From the NCBI GenBank assembly GCA_021804305.1, contig JAJZKF010000001.1, positions 1 to 21,699 of the forward strand: DNA of 21,699 nt, read 5' to 3'. The stretch's first letter is position 1. Each line of letters starts with the position of its first letter. Under the pieces are notes generated by a model. That model ran no database searches and was not told the DNA's origin. It saw only the letters and a program-made list of their open reading frames with translations. Of this stretch, positions 7,746-13,669 are shown one piece after another. Made by a program: the position numbers and the translations under genes. The stretch comes from Microcaldota archaeon (GTDB lineage: Archaea; Micrarchaeota; Micrarchaeia; Micrarchaeales; CABMGC01).

Positions 7746-8213
7746 CTAATCTTCCTGAGCTTCCAGATCCTTAATGGACTTTATTATTTCCTTCTCATGA
7801 CCCAGAGGAGTCACTTTTGGGAATATCTTAGCTATCCTGCCCTTTTCATCAATTATGTAGGTCTTCCTCAGCGTCCCCGGGCCGAACACCCCGCGGTTAC
7901 CATACGCGTCGTACTTCTTGATTGTCTCCCCTGATGCGTCTGAGAGGAGGAGGAATTTAAGCCCGTACTTTTGTACGAATTTGCAGTGCGACTCGTATCC
8001 ATCCTTGCTTACTCCAACAACTGACGCGCCCAGGGAAGCCAGTTCCTTCGTCTTCGAGTTGAATCCTTTTGCCTCGATTGTGCAGCCTGGGGTGTCGTCC
8101 TTTGGATAGAAGTATAGAACAAGATACCTTCCCTTGAATTCGGATATGCTGTGTGGCTTTCCATCAGACCCTTCGAGGCTGAATGATGGAGCAATAGAGC
8201 CTTCTGATAACAT
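7746..8213 (-). CDS. bcp: Thiol peroxidase, BCP/PrxQ-type peroxiredoxin
   Basis: 155-residue cytosolic peroxidase reducing H2O2 and organic peroxides at the expense of thioredoxin-like donors. The thioredoxin fold has the family box YFYPKDDTPGCTIEAKGF, with the peroxidatic Cys at C44 and the supporting Thr and Pro in place. Classical BCP has its resolving Cys five residues on (PGCTxEAC), but here that position is Lys. The only other Cys is C77 (ESHCKF), which fits the alternative PrxQ layout with the resolving Cys in helix 3. It heads a two-gene operon with the M1 aminopeptidase. A TATA box at 8243-8250 predicts a leader of only about 7 bases. Family call is firm; the disulfide mechanism is inferred from Cys positions. 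Confidence 0.94.
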   Translation of the reverse strand: MLSEGSIAPSFSLEGSDGKPHSISEFKGRYLVLYFYPKDDTPGCTIEAKGFNSKTKELASLGASVVGVSKDGYESHCKFVQKYGLKFLLLSDASGETIKKYDAYGNRGVFGPGTLRKTYIIDEKGRIAKIFPKVTPLGHEKEIIKSIKDLEAQED

Positions 8214-8242
8214 ACCTACCGTTGTGATATCCCAGCAAAAAC

Positions 8243-8300
8243 ATATAAAAGTTATTACAGATATAATTATCTGCGGCGGTTTCTCTCAAAAGCCAGGGTG
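8243..8300. promoter_or_regulatory. Divergent promoter region with a palindrome
   Basis: ATATAAAA at 8243-8250 lies about 33 bases before the peroxiredoxin ATG on the minus strand. CAGATA-TAAT-TATCTG at 8258-8273 is an inverted repeat whose centre is also TATA-like and would suit the plus-strand gene starting at 8303. GGGTG at 8297-8301 may be its ribosome site. The palindrome could be an operator affecting both directions (inference). Confidence 0.4.
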
Positions 8301-8302
8301 TC

Positions 8303-8992
8303 TTGACGTTCTCTAAATTTTTAAGCAGTATCCTTGGAGGCAAGAAGGGTAAGGGTAGCGAAGTCACGATAACTTCTGTGAACATAAAGTTCCTTGGAGG
8401 CACGCACAGCCTCGGCGGCCTTACGCCCTCTGGCGAGACGTTCGAGTATGTGATACCCTTCCAGAACAGGATGGGGAGCGATATGCTACCGGATAGCCTG
8501 AAGGGGCCGAGCGTAAGAATCAGTAAGATAATGCTGGGGCCTCCGTTCGAGCTGGTGAGCGTAGAGCCTTCACTGCCGGTGGATGTGCAATATAAGTCAA
8601 AGATCTCTTTCAAGCTAAGGATAAAGACGCCTTCGATGGCATACAACGGACCCATGTCAGTGGACTTCGGAAACGATTCGGCAGGGAACATAGCAGTGAA
8701 TGTGCACAAAGTCATACTGCGCAGGGGAGAGAACTCTGTTGAGCTGGAGAACTCCGAGATTGTAGCGACAATGCAGAAGTCGCAGGTGTTCAGAAAGGAG
8801 ATACAGCTTTACCAGATAATGAGCCTCAACGACACACTGAAGTCCGTTGAAGTTAGCGCTCCGTTCGAGCTGGTGAGCGTAGAGCCTTCACTGCCGGTGG
8901 TAGCAGACAGGAAGGATAGCTACATGATAAGCGTTTATATTAAGGCTCCGCAAGCCAGCTATTCCGGAGATATGGAGATAAGACTGAGTTGA
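8303..8992 (+). CDS. Unrecognised two-repeat beta-rich protein
   Basis: 229 residues starting at TTG 8303. I do not recognise the family. After a short basic N-terminus (FSKFLSSILGGKKGKGS) it has two related units of about 106 residues, both built of alternating hydrophobic strands without Cys or obvious catalytic residues, which suggests immunoglobulin-like sandwiches. Each unit carries the identical peptide PFELVSVEPSLPV (residues 81-93 and 187-199) followed by a similar strand pattern ending in SMAYNGPMSVDF or QASYSGDMEIRL. No signal peptide or membrane segment is evident, so a cytoplasmic scaffold or binding protein is plausible. The stop lies 2 bases before the next gene's ATG, implying translational coupling with the SelB-like protein and a shared role. 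The TTG start is uncertain; no better in-frame start lies before the first repeat. Confidence 0.7.
   Translation: MTFSKFLSSILGGKKGKGSEVTITSVNIKFLGGTHSLGGLTPSGETFEYVIPFQNRMGSDMLPDSLKGPSVRISKIMLGPPFELVSVEPSLPVDVQYKSKISFKLRIKTPSMAYNGPMSVDFGNDSAGNIAVNVHKVILRRGENSVELENSEIVATMQKSQVFRKEIQLYQIMSLNDTLKSVEVSAPFELVSVEPSLPVVADRKDSYMISVYIKAPQASYSGDMEIRLS
8541..8582 (+). repeat. Internal direct repeat, copy 1 (42 bases)
   Basis: Identical base for base to 8859-8900, including all third codon positions, and in the same reading frame 318 bases (106 codons) apart. Flanking DNA is diverged although the protein pattern remains related. Confidence 0.97.
8859..8900 (+). repeat. Internal direct repeat, copy 2 (42 bases)
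   Basis: Exact second copy of 8541-8582. Both encode PFELVSVEPSLPV. Recombination between the copies would delete exactly 106 codons in frame. Confidence 0.97.
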
Positions 8993-8994
8993 TT

Positions 8995-9903
8995 ATGATG
9001 CATTACATAGTATCGGTGCCGCTGAACGAGAATATAGCGTCGTTTATAGGGAAGAAGGGGTCTGAGGAGAGCCTTGTGTTCTACAACAGGAGACTGGACG
9101 ACAAAGTTATCGTAGTGCTGTACCCAAGCAACGATGAAGTGAAGCAGCATTACGCCATAGCAGAGTCGATGCTTCTGTCCGGGCAGATAGTCATAAGCAC
9201 GGCCAGCATAGACAAGCTGTTCGGCGAGGTGATAGTCGCAGCTTCGCTGATAGACAAGCACGTAATACTCACTGACGAGAACGACGTATCAGGCATACTT
9301 GCAGGAGGGATCATGAAGGACTATGAGATCTCTTCAAAGGAAGAGCTTCTGCAGAAAATAACGTCGCGCGCCATAAATGGCGATGCAGGCAGCGTTCGCG
9401 TTGATGTGGACCACATCTTCCCAGTCAAGGGCATAGGGACGGTAGCACTTGGCATTGTAACGGCAGGGAAGGTAAAAGTGCATGACACGCTCTACTGCAC
9501 TTCAGGAAAGCAGGTGTCGGTAAAGTCGATACAGAGCCAGGACACGGATATACAGGAGGCAGGAATAGGCACACGAGTGGGCCTGGCACTCAAGGGAGCT
9601 GAACCTGACGACATGGAGAAAGGGGATCTGCTTCTGTCCACACAGGCGGCAAAGGCGAGATCCGCAAAGGCTAGCCTGAAGGTAAGCGCGCTGGCACACG
9701 AGAATGTTGCAGAGCAGTCACGCTACATTTTCGTATCGAACTTTACGCACGTGGTTGTGAAAGTGGTGAAGCTAGGCACAGGAGAGTGCGAGCTCTCGTT
9801 CGAGAAGCCGATATCGATACTCAAGGGAGACAAGTTCTTCCTGATAAGGGACCGGGGACCCAAGATATTCGCCTCCGGCACAGTCCTTGAGGCAATGGCC
9901 TAA
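8995..9903 (+). CDS. Archaeal SelB-like (aSelBL) protein with degenerate GTPase domain
   Basis: 302 residues resembling translation GTPases of the SelB/EF1A group. The middle part is a clear domain II: DHIFPVKGIGTVALGIVTAGKVKVHD, like the MPLDHAFPIKGAGTVVTG segment of archaeal SelB, followed by GTRVGLALKGAEPDDMEKGDLL. The C-terminal part resembles domain III (ECELSFEKPISILKGDKFFLIRDRG). The N-terminal 115 residues keep the length and strand pattern of a small G domain, but the GHVDHGKT P-loop, DxPGH and NKxD boxes are absent, so GTP hydrolysis is unlikely. This fits the archaeal SelB-like family known for lost GTPase motifs; its function is not established. ATG 8995 follows the upstream stop by 2 bases; ATG 8998 and TTG 8989 are alternatives. 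The 3' end overlaps the convergent PLD gene by 4 bases. Confidence 0.78.
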   Translation: MMHYIVSVPLNENIASFIGKKGSEESLVFYNRRLDDKVIVVLYPSNDEVKQHYAIAESMLLSGQIVISTASIDKLFGEVIVAASLIDKHVILTDENDVSGILAGGIMKDYEISSKEELLQKITSRAINGDAGSVRVDVDHIFPVKGIGTVALGIVTAGKVKVHDTLYCTSGKQVSVKSIQSQDTDIQEAGIGTRVGLALKGAEPDDMEKGDLLLSTQAAKARSAKASLKVSALAHENVAEQSRYIFVSNFTHVVVKVVKLGTGECELSFEKPISILKGDKFFLIRDRGPKIFASGTVLEAMA

Positions 9904-10469
9904 TATTTATCCCACATCTCCCAGAATTGGTCCAGCAGCTTATCCACCTTATCCTGCTCTTCGGTTACTTCTATGGCCTCCACGTTGCTGTGCATGCCCT
10001 TGTAGGTAAGGTTTGCAGATCCCATGACGGCCTGTCTTTCTGACACATACATCTTTGCATGCACAAATCGGTCTGGCACCTTGAGGTGTATGCGCCTTGA
10101 CCTGGATGAGGATGACCGGTACTTCGCCATGCCTATGACTAAAGGTATTGCTGGGGCGAGCAGGGCGTATCCATAGATTCCAAGTGCGATGAATGCGTAA
10201 AGGAGTGCTGCAGAGAACAGGCCATACACTGCAAGTGTGGGTAGGGACCCTCTGCGCCTTAGTACATGCCTGGCCCCCTCGTCCATGGATGACGATATTA
10301 TGTAGAACTCGGATCTTGAAGCGTTTCTGAAAATCCTCTCGGCATAATACCGGTCCAGATATGGCGAGACGATGTGCATCCTACGGGAGGTGTCGAGCAT
10401 GCGGTCGATGTGCCTGTAGCTGTCGCTGCCGTAATGGTACGATGCCCTTTCGCGAGGCAGGCCGAACAT
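9900..10469 (-). CDS. Membrane PLD-like protein with a single HKD motif
   Basis: 189 residues. The catalytic HKD-type motif is HAKMYVSERQAVMGSANLT (H137, K139, GSAN 150-153), followed by a helix pattern usual for PLDc_2 domains. The N-terminal region (MHIVSPYLDRYYAERIF) matches the start of such a domain. Between the halves lie two hydrophobic segments (about 77-114) that look like a membrane hairpin. One HKD motif implies activity as a homodimer, as in nuclease-type PLDs (Nuc/BfiI family). Substrate could be nucleic acid or phospholipid; the sequence does not decide. No partner gene is adjacent on the same strand. A TATA-like GTATTAATC lies 20-30 bases upstream of the ATG, suggesting a leaderless or near-leaderless mRNA. 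Confidence 0.78.
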   Translation of the reverse strand: MFGLPRERASYHYGSDSYRHIDRMLDTSRRMHIVSPYLDRYYAERIFRNASRSEFYIISSSMDEGARHVLRRRGSLPTLAVYGLFSAALLYAFIALGIYGYALLAPAIPLVIGMAKYRSSSSRSRRIHLKVPDRFVHAKMYVSERQAVMGSANLTYKGMHSNVEAIEVTEEQDKVDKLLDQFWEMWDKY

Positions 10470-10486
10470 GATAGTTCATACATAGG

Positions 10487-10592
10487 CAAGATTAATACGC
10501 ATGCACCAGCTGGGAGAGGCTGATGGAAGGGGAATAGAAGGCAAAATAGCATTTTAATACATTTCGATGTAACATTAAAAGTGATTGGTGGT
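10487..10592. promoter_or_regulatory. Divergent promoters of the PLD and SIMPL genes
   Basis: On the minus strand, GTATTAATC (about 10490-10498) lies 20-30 bases before the PLD start. On the plus strand, ATTTTAATAC (about 10551-10560) predicts a start near 10580, and GGTGGT at 10587-10592 lies 3 bases before GTG 10596. This arrangement supports GTG 10596 over the in-frame GTG at 10581. Confidence 0.4.
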
Positions 10593-10595
10593 TGT

Positions 10596-11288
10596 GTGAG
10601 AAATGAGACCCTTTCGTTCCTTATTGCGGCGTTTGCCATACTGGTAATAGCATCCGTGCTTGCACTTGGTGTTCTTTATCCAAATGGGCTTGGAGGTGGA
10701 AGAGGGAAGTCATACATATCGGTATCAGCTACTGGGTCGGCGTATGGAACGCCGCAGATGGCAACGCTTTACGTGATAATGAACGGCAGCGGCGCCACTA
10801 CTGCAATAGCATCCTCCAACCTGTCCCTTACGCTTTCCGAGTTCAATAATTCCATTTCCAAGTATGTGTCAGGCAATCTAAGCAAGGTAACAACACAGTC
10901 TTACACGCTGCTAAGGTACAACCAGACATACGTGGCAACGGAGATGGTATCGGTGGCACTGCCGGACATGTCCAATGTGAGCCCGGCGATAGGGGACCTC
11001 TCACAGATAAAGAATGTTTACATAAGCAGGGTAAGTTCAAGGCTCACTGGGCAGCAGGAGGCTACGCTTAGAAAGCAGGCATTGCAGTCAGCCATGCTTA
11101 ATGCAAGCGAGCAGGCGGCGGCCCTTGCGCCTAACAAGACGCTCACAATATTAAACATCACTGCTGCGCAGCCGTACATATACCCCAACGTGGCATTCAC
11201 CTCTGGAGCTGCATACCAGAACCCGCTCTTCTATACAGGCACCGAGACCCTTACGCAGTCGGTTTATGTAATCTACTCATATGGCTAA
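10596..11288 (+). CDS. Exported or membrane-anchored SIMPL-domain (DUF541) protein
   Basis: About 230 residues. An N-terminal hydrophobic stretch (about residues 8-28) acts as signal peptide or anchor, followed by a Gly-rich linker and a SIMPL/DUF541 domain: ISVSATGSAYGTPQMATLYV opens it, and the typical helix with RKQALQSAMLNASEQAAALA lies in the second half. Many NxS/NxT sequons (NGS, NLS, NNS, NQT and others) fit an extracytoplasmic, N-glycosylated protein. Members of this family are linked to envelope or oxidative stress in bacteria, but the molecular role is unclear. GTG 10596 is chosen because GGTGGT sits 3 bases upstream; GTG 10581 would add five residues. A strong hairpin follows the stop. 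Confidence 0.78.
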   Translation: MRNETLSFLIAAFAILVIASVLALGVLYPNGLGGGRGKSYISVSATGSAYGTPQMATLYVIMNGSGATTAIASSNLSLTLSEFNNSISKYVSGNLSKVTTQSYTLLRYNQTYVATEMVSVALPDMSNVSPAIGDLSQIKNVYISRVSSRLTGQQEATLRKQALQSAMLNASEQAAALAPNKTLTILNITAAQPYIYPNVAFTSGAAYQNPLFYTGTETLTQSVYVIYSYG

Positions 11289-11294
11289 AGGATA

Positions 11295-11314
11295 ATGGTG
11301 GCCTATGCCACCAT
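11295..11314. terminator. Stem-loop between convergent genes
   Basis: ATGGTGGC (11295-11302) pairs perfectly with GCCACCAT (11307-11314) over a CTAT loop. It starts 6 bases after the SIMPL stop and about 31 bases past the 3' end of pheA, so it could mark both transcript ends. There is no long T run. Confidence 0.45.
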
Positions 11315-11345
11315 GGCCCTTTGGCTTTGTGACGCAGCGAATCAG

Positions 11346-12149
11346 TCATACTTCAGACTTTTTATAGGAACCCAGGACCTTGACAAACTTTGCGCGCTTG
11401 CGCAGTTCGGATAATGCCATGACCACTTTAGGATCGCCTTTGTCTCCTTTGAAATCCACGTAGAAATTGTACGACCAGGGATGGCCCACCACTGGCCTGG
11501 ACTGTATGAAAGTGAGGTCGATGCCGTTAGATGCAAATGCCCCTAGGGCATTGAACAGTGCACCGGCAATAGGTCGGGCCGCGAATACTACCGAGGTCTT
11601 TTCTCCGCGAGCCGCTGCCGTCTTCGATACGACCAGGAATCGGGTGTAGTTCTTCTTGTTGGTGGATATGGATCGTGCAAGTATTTTCATATGGTATAGT
11701 CTTGCAGCATATGGGGAGGCTATGGCAGCTGCATCAGGCATGCCAGTCTCCTTCAGCATCATTACGCTGCCTGCGGTGTCATAGTAGGGTATAGATCCGA
11801 GGCCGTGACGCTCAAGGTACTCCCTGCACTGGCCCAGAGCCTGAGGATGCGAGTAGACGCGCTTTACCTCTGGCAGTTTGGTGCCCGGATTGGATATGAG
11901 GCAATGGTCTATGCGCATTGTTATCTCTTGCATTATGTTTAGCCTTAGCCCGATAAGATTGTCGTATGTGGCAGTTACCACGCCCTCGATCGAATTTTCT
12001 ATTGGCACTATCCCAAGATCGGCCCGCTTCCCCACCGCCTTGAATACCTCGGAGATGTATTTGCAGTGCACGGGAACCATTCCGGCGAATGCGTTGTATG
12101 CTGCCTGCTCAGTGTACGAACCGGCTTCACCATATATGGCAATCTTCAT
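11346..12149 (-). CDS. pheA: Prephenate dehydratase with ACT domain
   Basis: 267-residue cytosolic enzyme converting prephenate to phenylpyruvate in phenylalanine synthesis. The catalytic periplasmic-binding-like domain (about 1-178) holds VPIENSIEGVV, the SHPQALGQC box and the catalytic TRF triad (T169-F171 in NYTRFLVV). The C-terminal ACT domain has GALFNALGAFASNGIDL and, at 216-219, QSRP where feedback-sensitive enzymes usually carry ESRP. There is no chorismate mutase fusion. It is divergent from pyrB; no other aromatic amino acid gene is nearby. Family is certain; altered phenylalanine control is only a suggestion. Confidence 0.95.
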   Translation of the reverse strand: MKIAIYGEAGSYTEQAAYNAFAGMVPVHCKYISEVFKAVGKRADLGIVPIENSIEGVVTATYDNLIGLRLNIMQEITMRIDHCLISNPGTKLPEVKRVYSHPQALGQCREYLERHGLGSIPYYDTAGSVMMLKETGMPDAAAIASPYAARLYHMKILARSISTNKKNYTRFLVVSKTAAARGEKTSVVFAARPIAGALFNALGAFASNGIDLTFIQSRPVVGHPWSYNFYVDFKGDKGDPKVVMALSELRKRAKFVKVLGSYKKSEV

Positions 12150-12210
12150 GAAATCAGCATTTGCAACGGGATAACCACGGGTGGAATCGCCGCGTGTGAT
12201 ATGGGATTAT

Positions 12211-12254
12211 GATAAAAGTTATATACCATATCCCTAGTATTATATAAGATATCC
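12211..12254. promoter_or_regulatory. pheA-pyrB intergenic promoter
   Basis: AAAGTTATATACC (12215-12227) centres about 33 bases before the pyrB ATG and predicts a leader of only a few bases. Read on the minus strand, GGTATATAAC could drive pheA with a leader of about 45 bases. A second A/T stretch (TATTATATAAG) sits right before pyrB. No clear repeat or operator is seen. Confidence 0.4.
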
Positions 12255-13232
12255 ATGGCAGGCAACCCTGATACGCGAACGCCTTCGAATGAAGGCAGGG
12301 CAGGCTGGTTTTCAGGAAAGAATCTAATTTCTATAAAGGATTTTAGCAAGGCGCACATAGAGGACATGCTTGATAAGTCAGAGGCCATGCTTCACTCCCT
12401 GGAGAGGCACGAGCGCAGGCTTGACCTCCAGAGCAAGATAATGGCAACTCTCTTCTTCGAGCCTAGCACCAGGACAAGGCTCAGCTTTGAGAGCGCCATG
12501 CAGAGGCTTGGGGGAGGCGCCATAGGCTTTGCGGACGCAAGCACATCATCCAGTGCCAAGGGAGAGACGCTTGCCGACACAGTAAAAATAGTGTCATCCT
12601 ATGCAGATATCATAGTCATAAGGCACCCAAAGGCGGGCGCTATGGCCGAGGCGGTGGAGAATGCTAGCGTGCCCGTGATAAACGCGGGTGACGGCATAGG
12701 AGAGCACCCGACTCAGGCGCTTATTGACCTATTTACTATAAGAATGGAGAAGAAGAGGCTTGGAGGGCTTGACATAGCGCTTGTTGGAGACCTCAAGAAC
12801 GGAAGGACAATACATTCACTGGCATACGCACTTGCGATGTTCGGAAACAACCTTACGCTGATAGCGCCCGACGCCCTGCAGATGCCTGAAGGGATGGTTG
12901 AAGACATAAAATCGAGATATCATGTGGAGGTATCCAGGTCTGACTCGCTTGATGAGGCAGGAAGGTGCGAGGTCGTTTACATACCACGCGTGCAGAAGGA
13001 GCGCTTCACAGACATTGATGAGTACCACAGATTTGCCAAATACTATGTAGTGAACAGGGACTTCCTTGAAAAGGCTGACGGAGACCCCATAATAATGAGC
13101 CCGCTTCCCAGGACCGAGGAGATATCCAGGGACATAGACAACATGAAGAATTCTGTTTACTTCAAGCAGGCATCTTACGGAGTTCCGGTGCGCATGGCGA
13201 TCCTTAGCATGATCCTTGAAGGCATCAAGTAG
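12255..13232 (+). CDS. pyrB: Aspartate carbamoyltransferase, catalytic chain
   Basis: 325 residues. Condenses carbamoyl phosphate with aspartate, the committed step of pyrimidine synthesis; the active site lies between subunits of a trimer. Carbamoyl phosphate is bound by FFEPSTRTRLSFE (STRTR 71-75) and the SSSAKGETLADT loop from the neighbouring subunit (K102). HPTQALIDLF (151-160), VGDLKNGRTIHSL and MSPLPR complete the aspartate carbamoyltransferase signature and exclude ornithine carbamoyltransferase. The mature fold begins near FSGKNLISI, so there is an N-terminal extension of about 18 residues (NPDTRTPSNEGRAG). The regulatory chain gene pyrI, commonly next to pyrB in archaea, is not in this window. 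Confidence 0.96.
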   Translation: MAGNPDTRTPSNEGRAGWFSGKNLISIKDFSKAHIEDMLDKSEAMLHSLERHERRLDLQSKIMATLFFEPSTRTRLSFESAMQRLGGGAIGFADASTSSSAKGETLADTVKIVSSYADIIVIRHPKAGAMAEAVENASVPVINAGDGIGEHPTQALIDLFTIRMEKKRLGGLDIALVGDLKNGRTIHSLAYALAMFGNNLTLIAPDALQMPEGMVEDIKSRYHVEVSRSDSLDEAGRCEVVYIPRVQKERFTDIDEYHRFAKYYVVNRDFLEKADGDPIIMSPLPRTEEISRDIDNMKNSVYFKQASYGVPVRMAILSMILEGIK

Positions 13233-13244
13233 CGTGAAAGGTGT

Positions 13245-13445
13245 TGGCTTGGATCTTGGCAGGGCAGTTGCCAGGTGCACTTATCAAGATCATTTGGGGA
13301 GGCTAGAGCTTTAGCCGTTTAATGCAAAACTGCATGTTGGGGAGAAACCAGGCTGCTGGCCCTGCGATGGGGGTTGATTCTTCCTGAAGGTCAAATCTGG
13401 CGATGCTCCATACGGCCCTAACTTCAATTTGATCCCGCATCGGAA
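13245..13445. other. Non-coding region rich in potential RNA helices
   Basis: No credible protein gene lies between pyrB and tRNA-Ser. The stretch holds closely packed inverted repeats: GATCTTG/CAAGATC (13252-13258, 13285-13291) enclosing GGCA/TGCC; GGCTA/TAGCC (13301-13305, 13312-13316); ATGCA/TGCAT (13322-13326, 13331-13335); CCAG/CTGG near 13350; TTGA...TCAA near 13375-13395; and a long-range CGATG(G)GGG/CCC(G)CATCG pairing closing at about 13442. It could be the pyrB 3' UTR on the plus strand or an RNA co-transcribed behind tRNA-Ser on the minus strand. I could not match it to SRP RNA, RNase P RNA or box C/D RNA. Confidence 0.35.
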
Positions 13446-13461
13446 TGAAAAATGAGAAATT

Positions 13462-13587
13462 CGCCCAGGATGGGATTTGAACCCATAATCCCCGAAGGGA
13501 CCGGTTTGCTTGTGTGCATCATCTTGTATCAGCTCTTGAATAAATCAAATTCAAGACCGGCGCAATACCGGATTTTGCTACCTGGGC
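13462..13587 (-). tRNA. tRNA-Ser(UGA) with an anticodon-loop intron
   Basis: Reads from 13587 down to 13462. The acceptor GCCCAGG pairs with CCTGGGC, with discriminator G73 (usual for Ser). The D arm is GCAA/TTGC with a 9-base loop containing GG. The anticodon stem is CCGGT/ACCGG and the loop CTTGAA+A gives anticodon TGA, decoding UCA. The long variable arm (TCCC-TTCG-GGGA) is class II and the T arm is ATGGG-TTCAAAT-CCCAT. After removal of a 43-base intron the tRNA is 83 bases. CCA is not encoded. A T5 run on the minus strand (13448-13452) follows and may end transcription. A palindromic TATA box lies about 29 bases upstream. Confidence 0.95.
13507..13549 (-). other. tRNA intron (43 bases) with bulge-helix-bulge splice sites
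   Basis: Inserted between positions 37 and 38, the standard archaeal site. Exon bases 32-35 (CTTG) pair with CAAG near the intron 3' end to give the 4-bp core helix. The flanking three-base bulges are AA|T at the 5' site and CA|A at the 3' site, as the archaeal splicing endonuclease needs. The inner helix is weak. A competing 7-bp hairpin (CTTGAAT with ATTCAAG) would pair the anticodon loop with the intron instead. Confidence 0.88.
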
Positions 13588-13611
13588 ACAAACTGATATT
13601 TTACAGACCAA

Positions 13612-13621
13612 CTTTATAAAG
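13612..13621. promoter_or_regulatory. Palindromic TATA box for tRNA-Ser and gatC
   Basis: CTTTATAAAG is a perfect 10-base palindrome. Its centre is about 29 bases from the first base of tRNA-Ser on the minus strand, and it predicts a plus-strand start near 13643, leaving a leader of about 27 bases with GGTGG (13659-13663) before gatC ATG 13670. It can bind TBP in either direction and appears to be the only TATA box for both. Confidence 0.6.
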
Positions 13622-13669
13622 CTTCATTACCTCTTAATTTTGCTATTTGTCCGGTACAGGTGGAATAAC

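Noticed and set aside
8164..8715. 183-residue minus-strand frame across the peroxiredoxin start and the repeat gene
   Set aside because: It crosses a promoter region and two better supported genes and resembles no family.
13234..13314. Short GTG-initiated frame after pyrB (about 26 codons)
   Set aside because: Too short, no similarity to PyrI or another family, and its DNA is better explained by helices.
13233..13461. SRP RNA or RNase P RNA
   Set aside because: I looked for the SRP helix 8 tetraloop region and the RNase P conserved regions on both strands and found neither.
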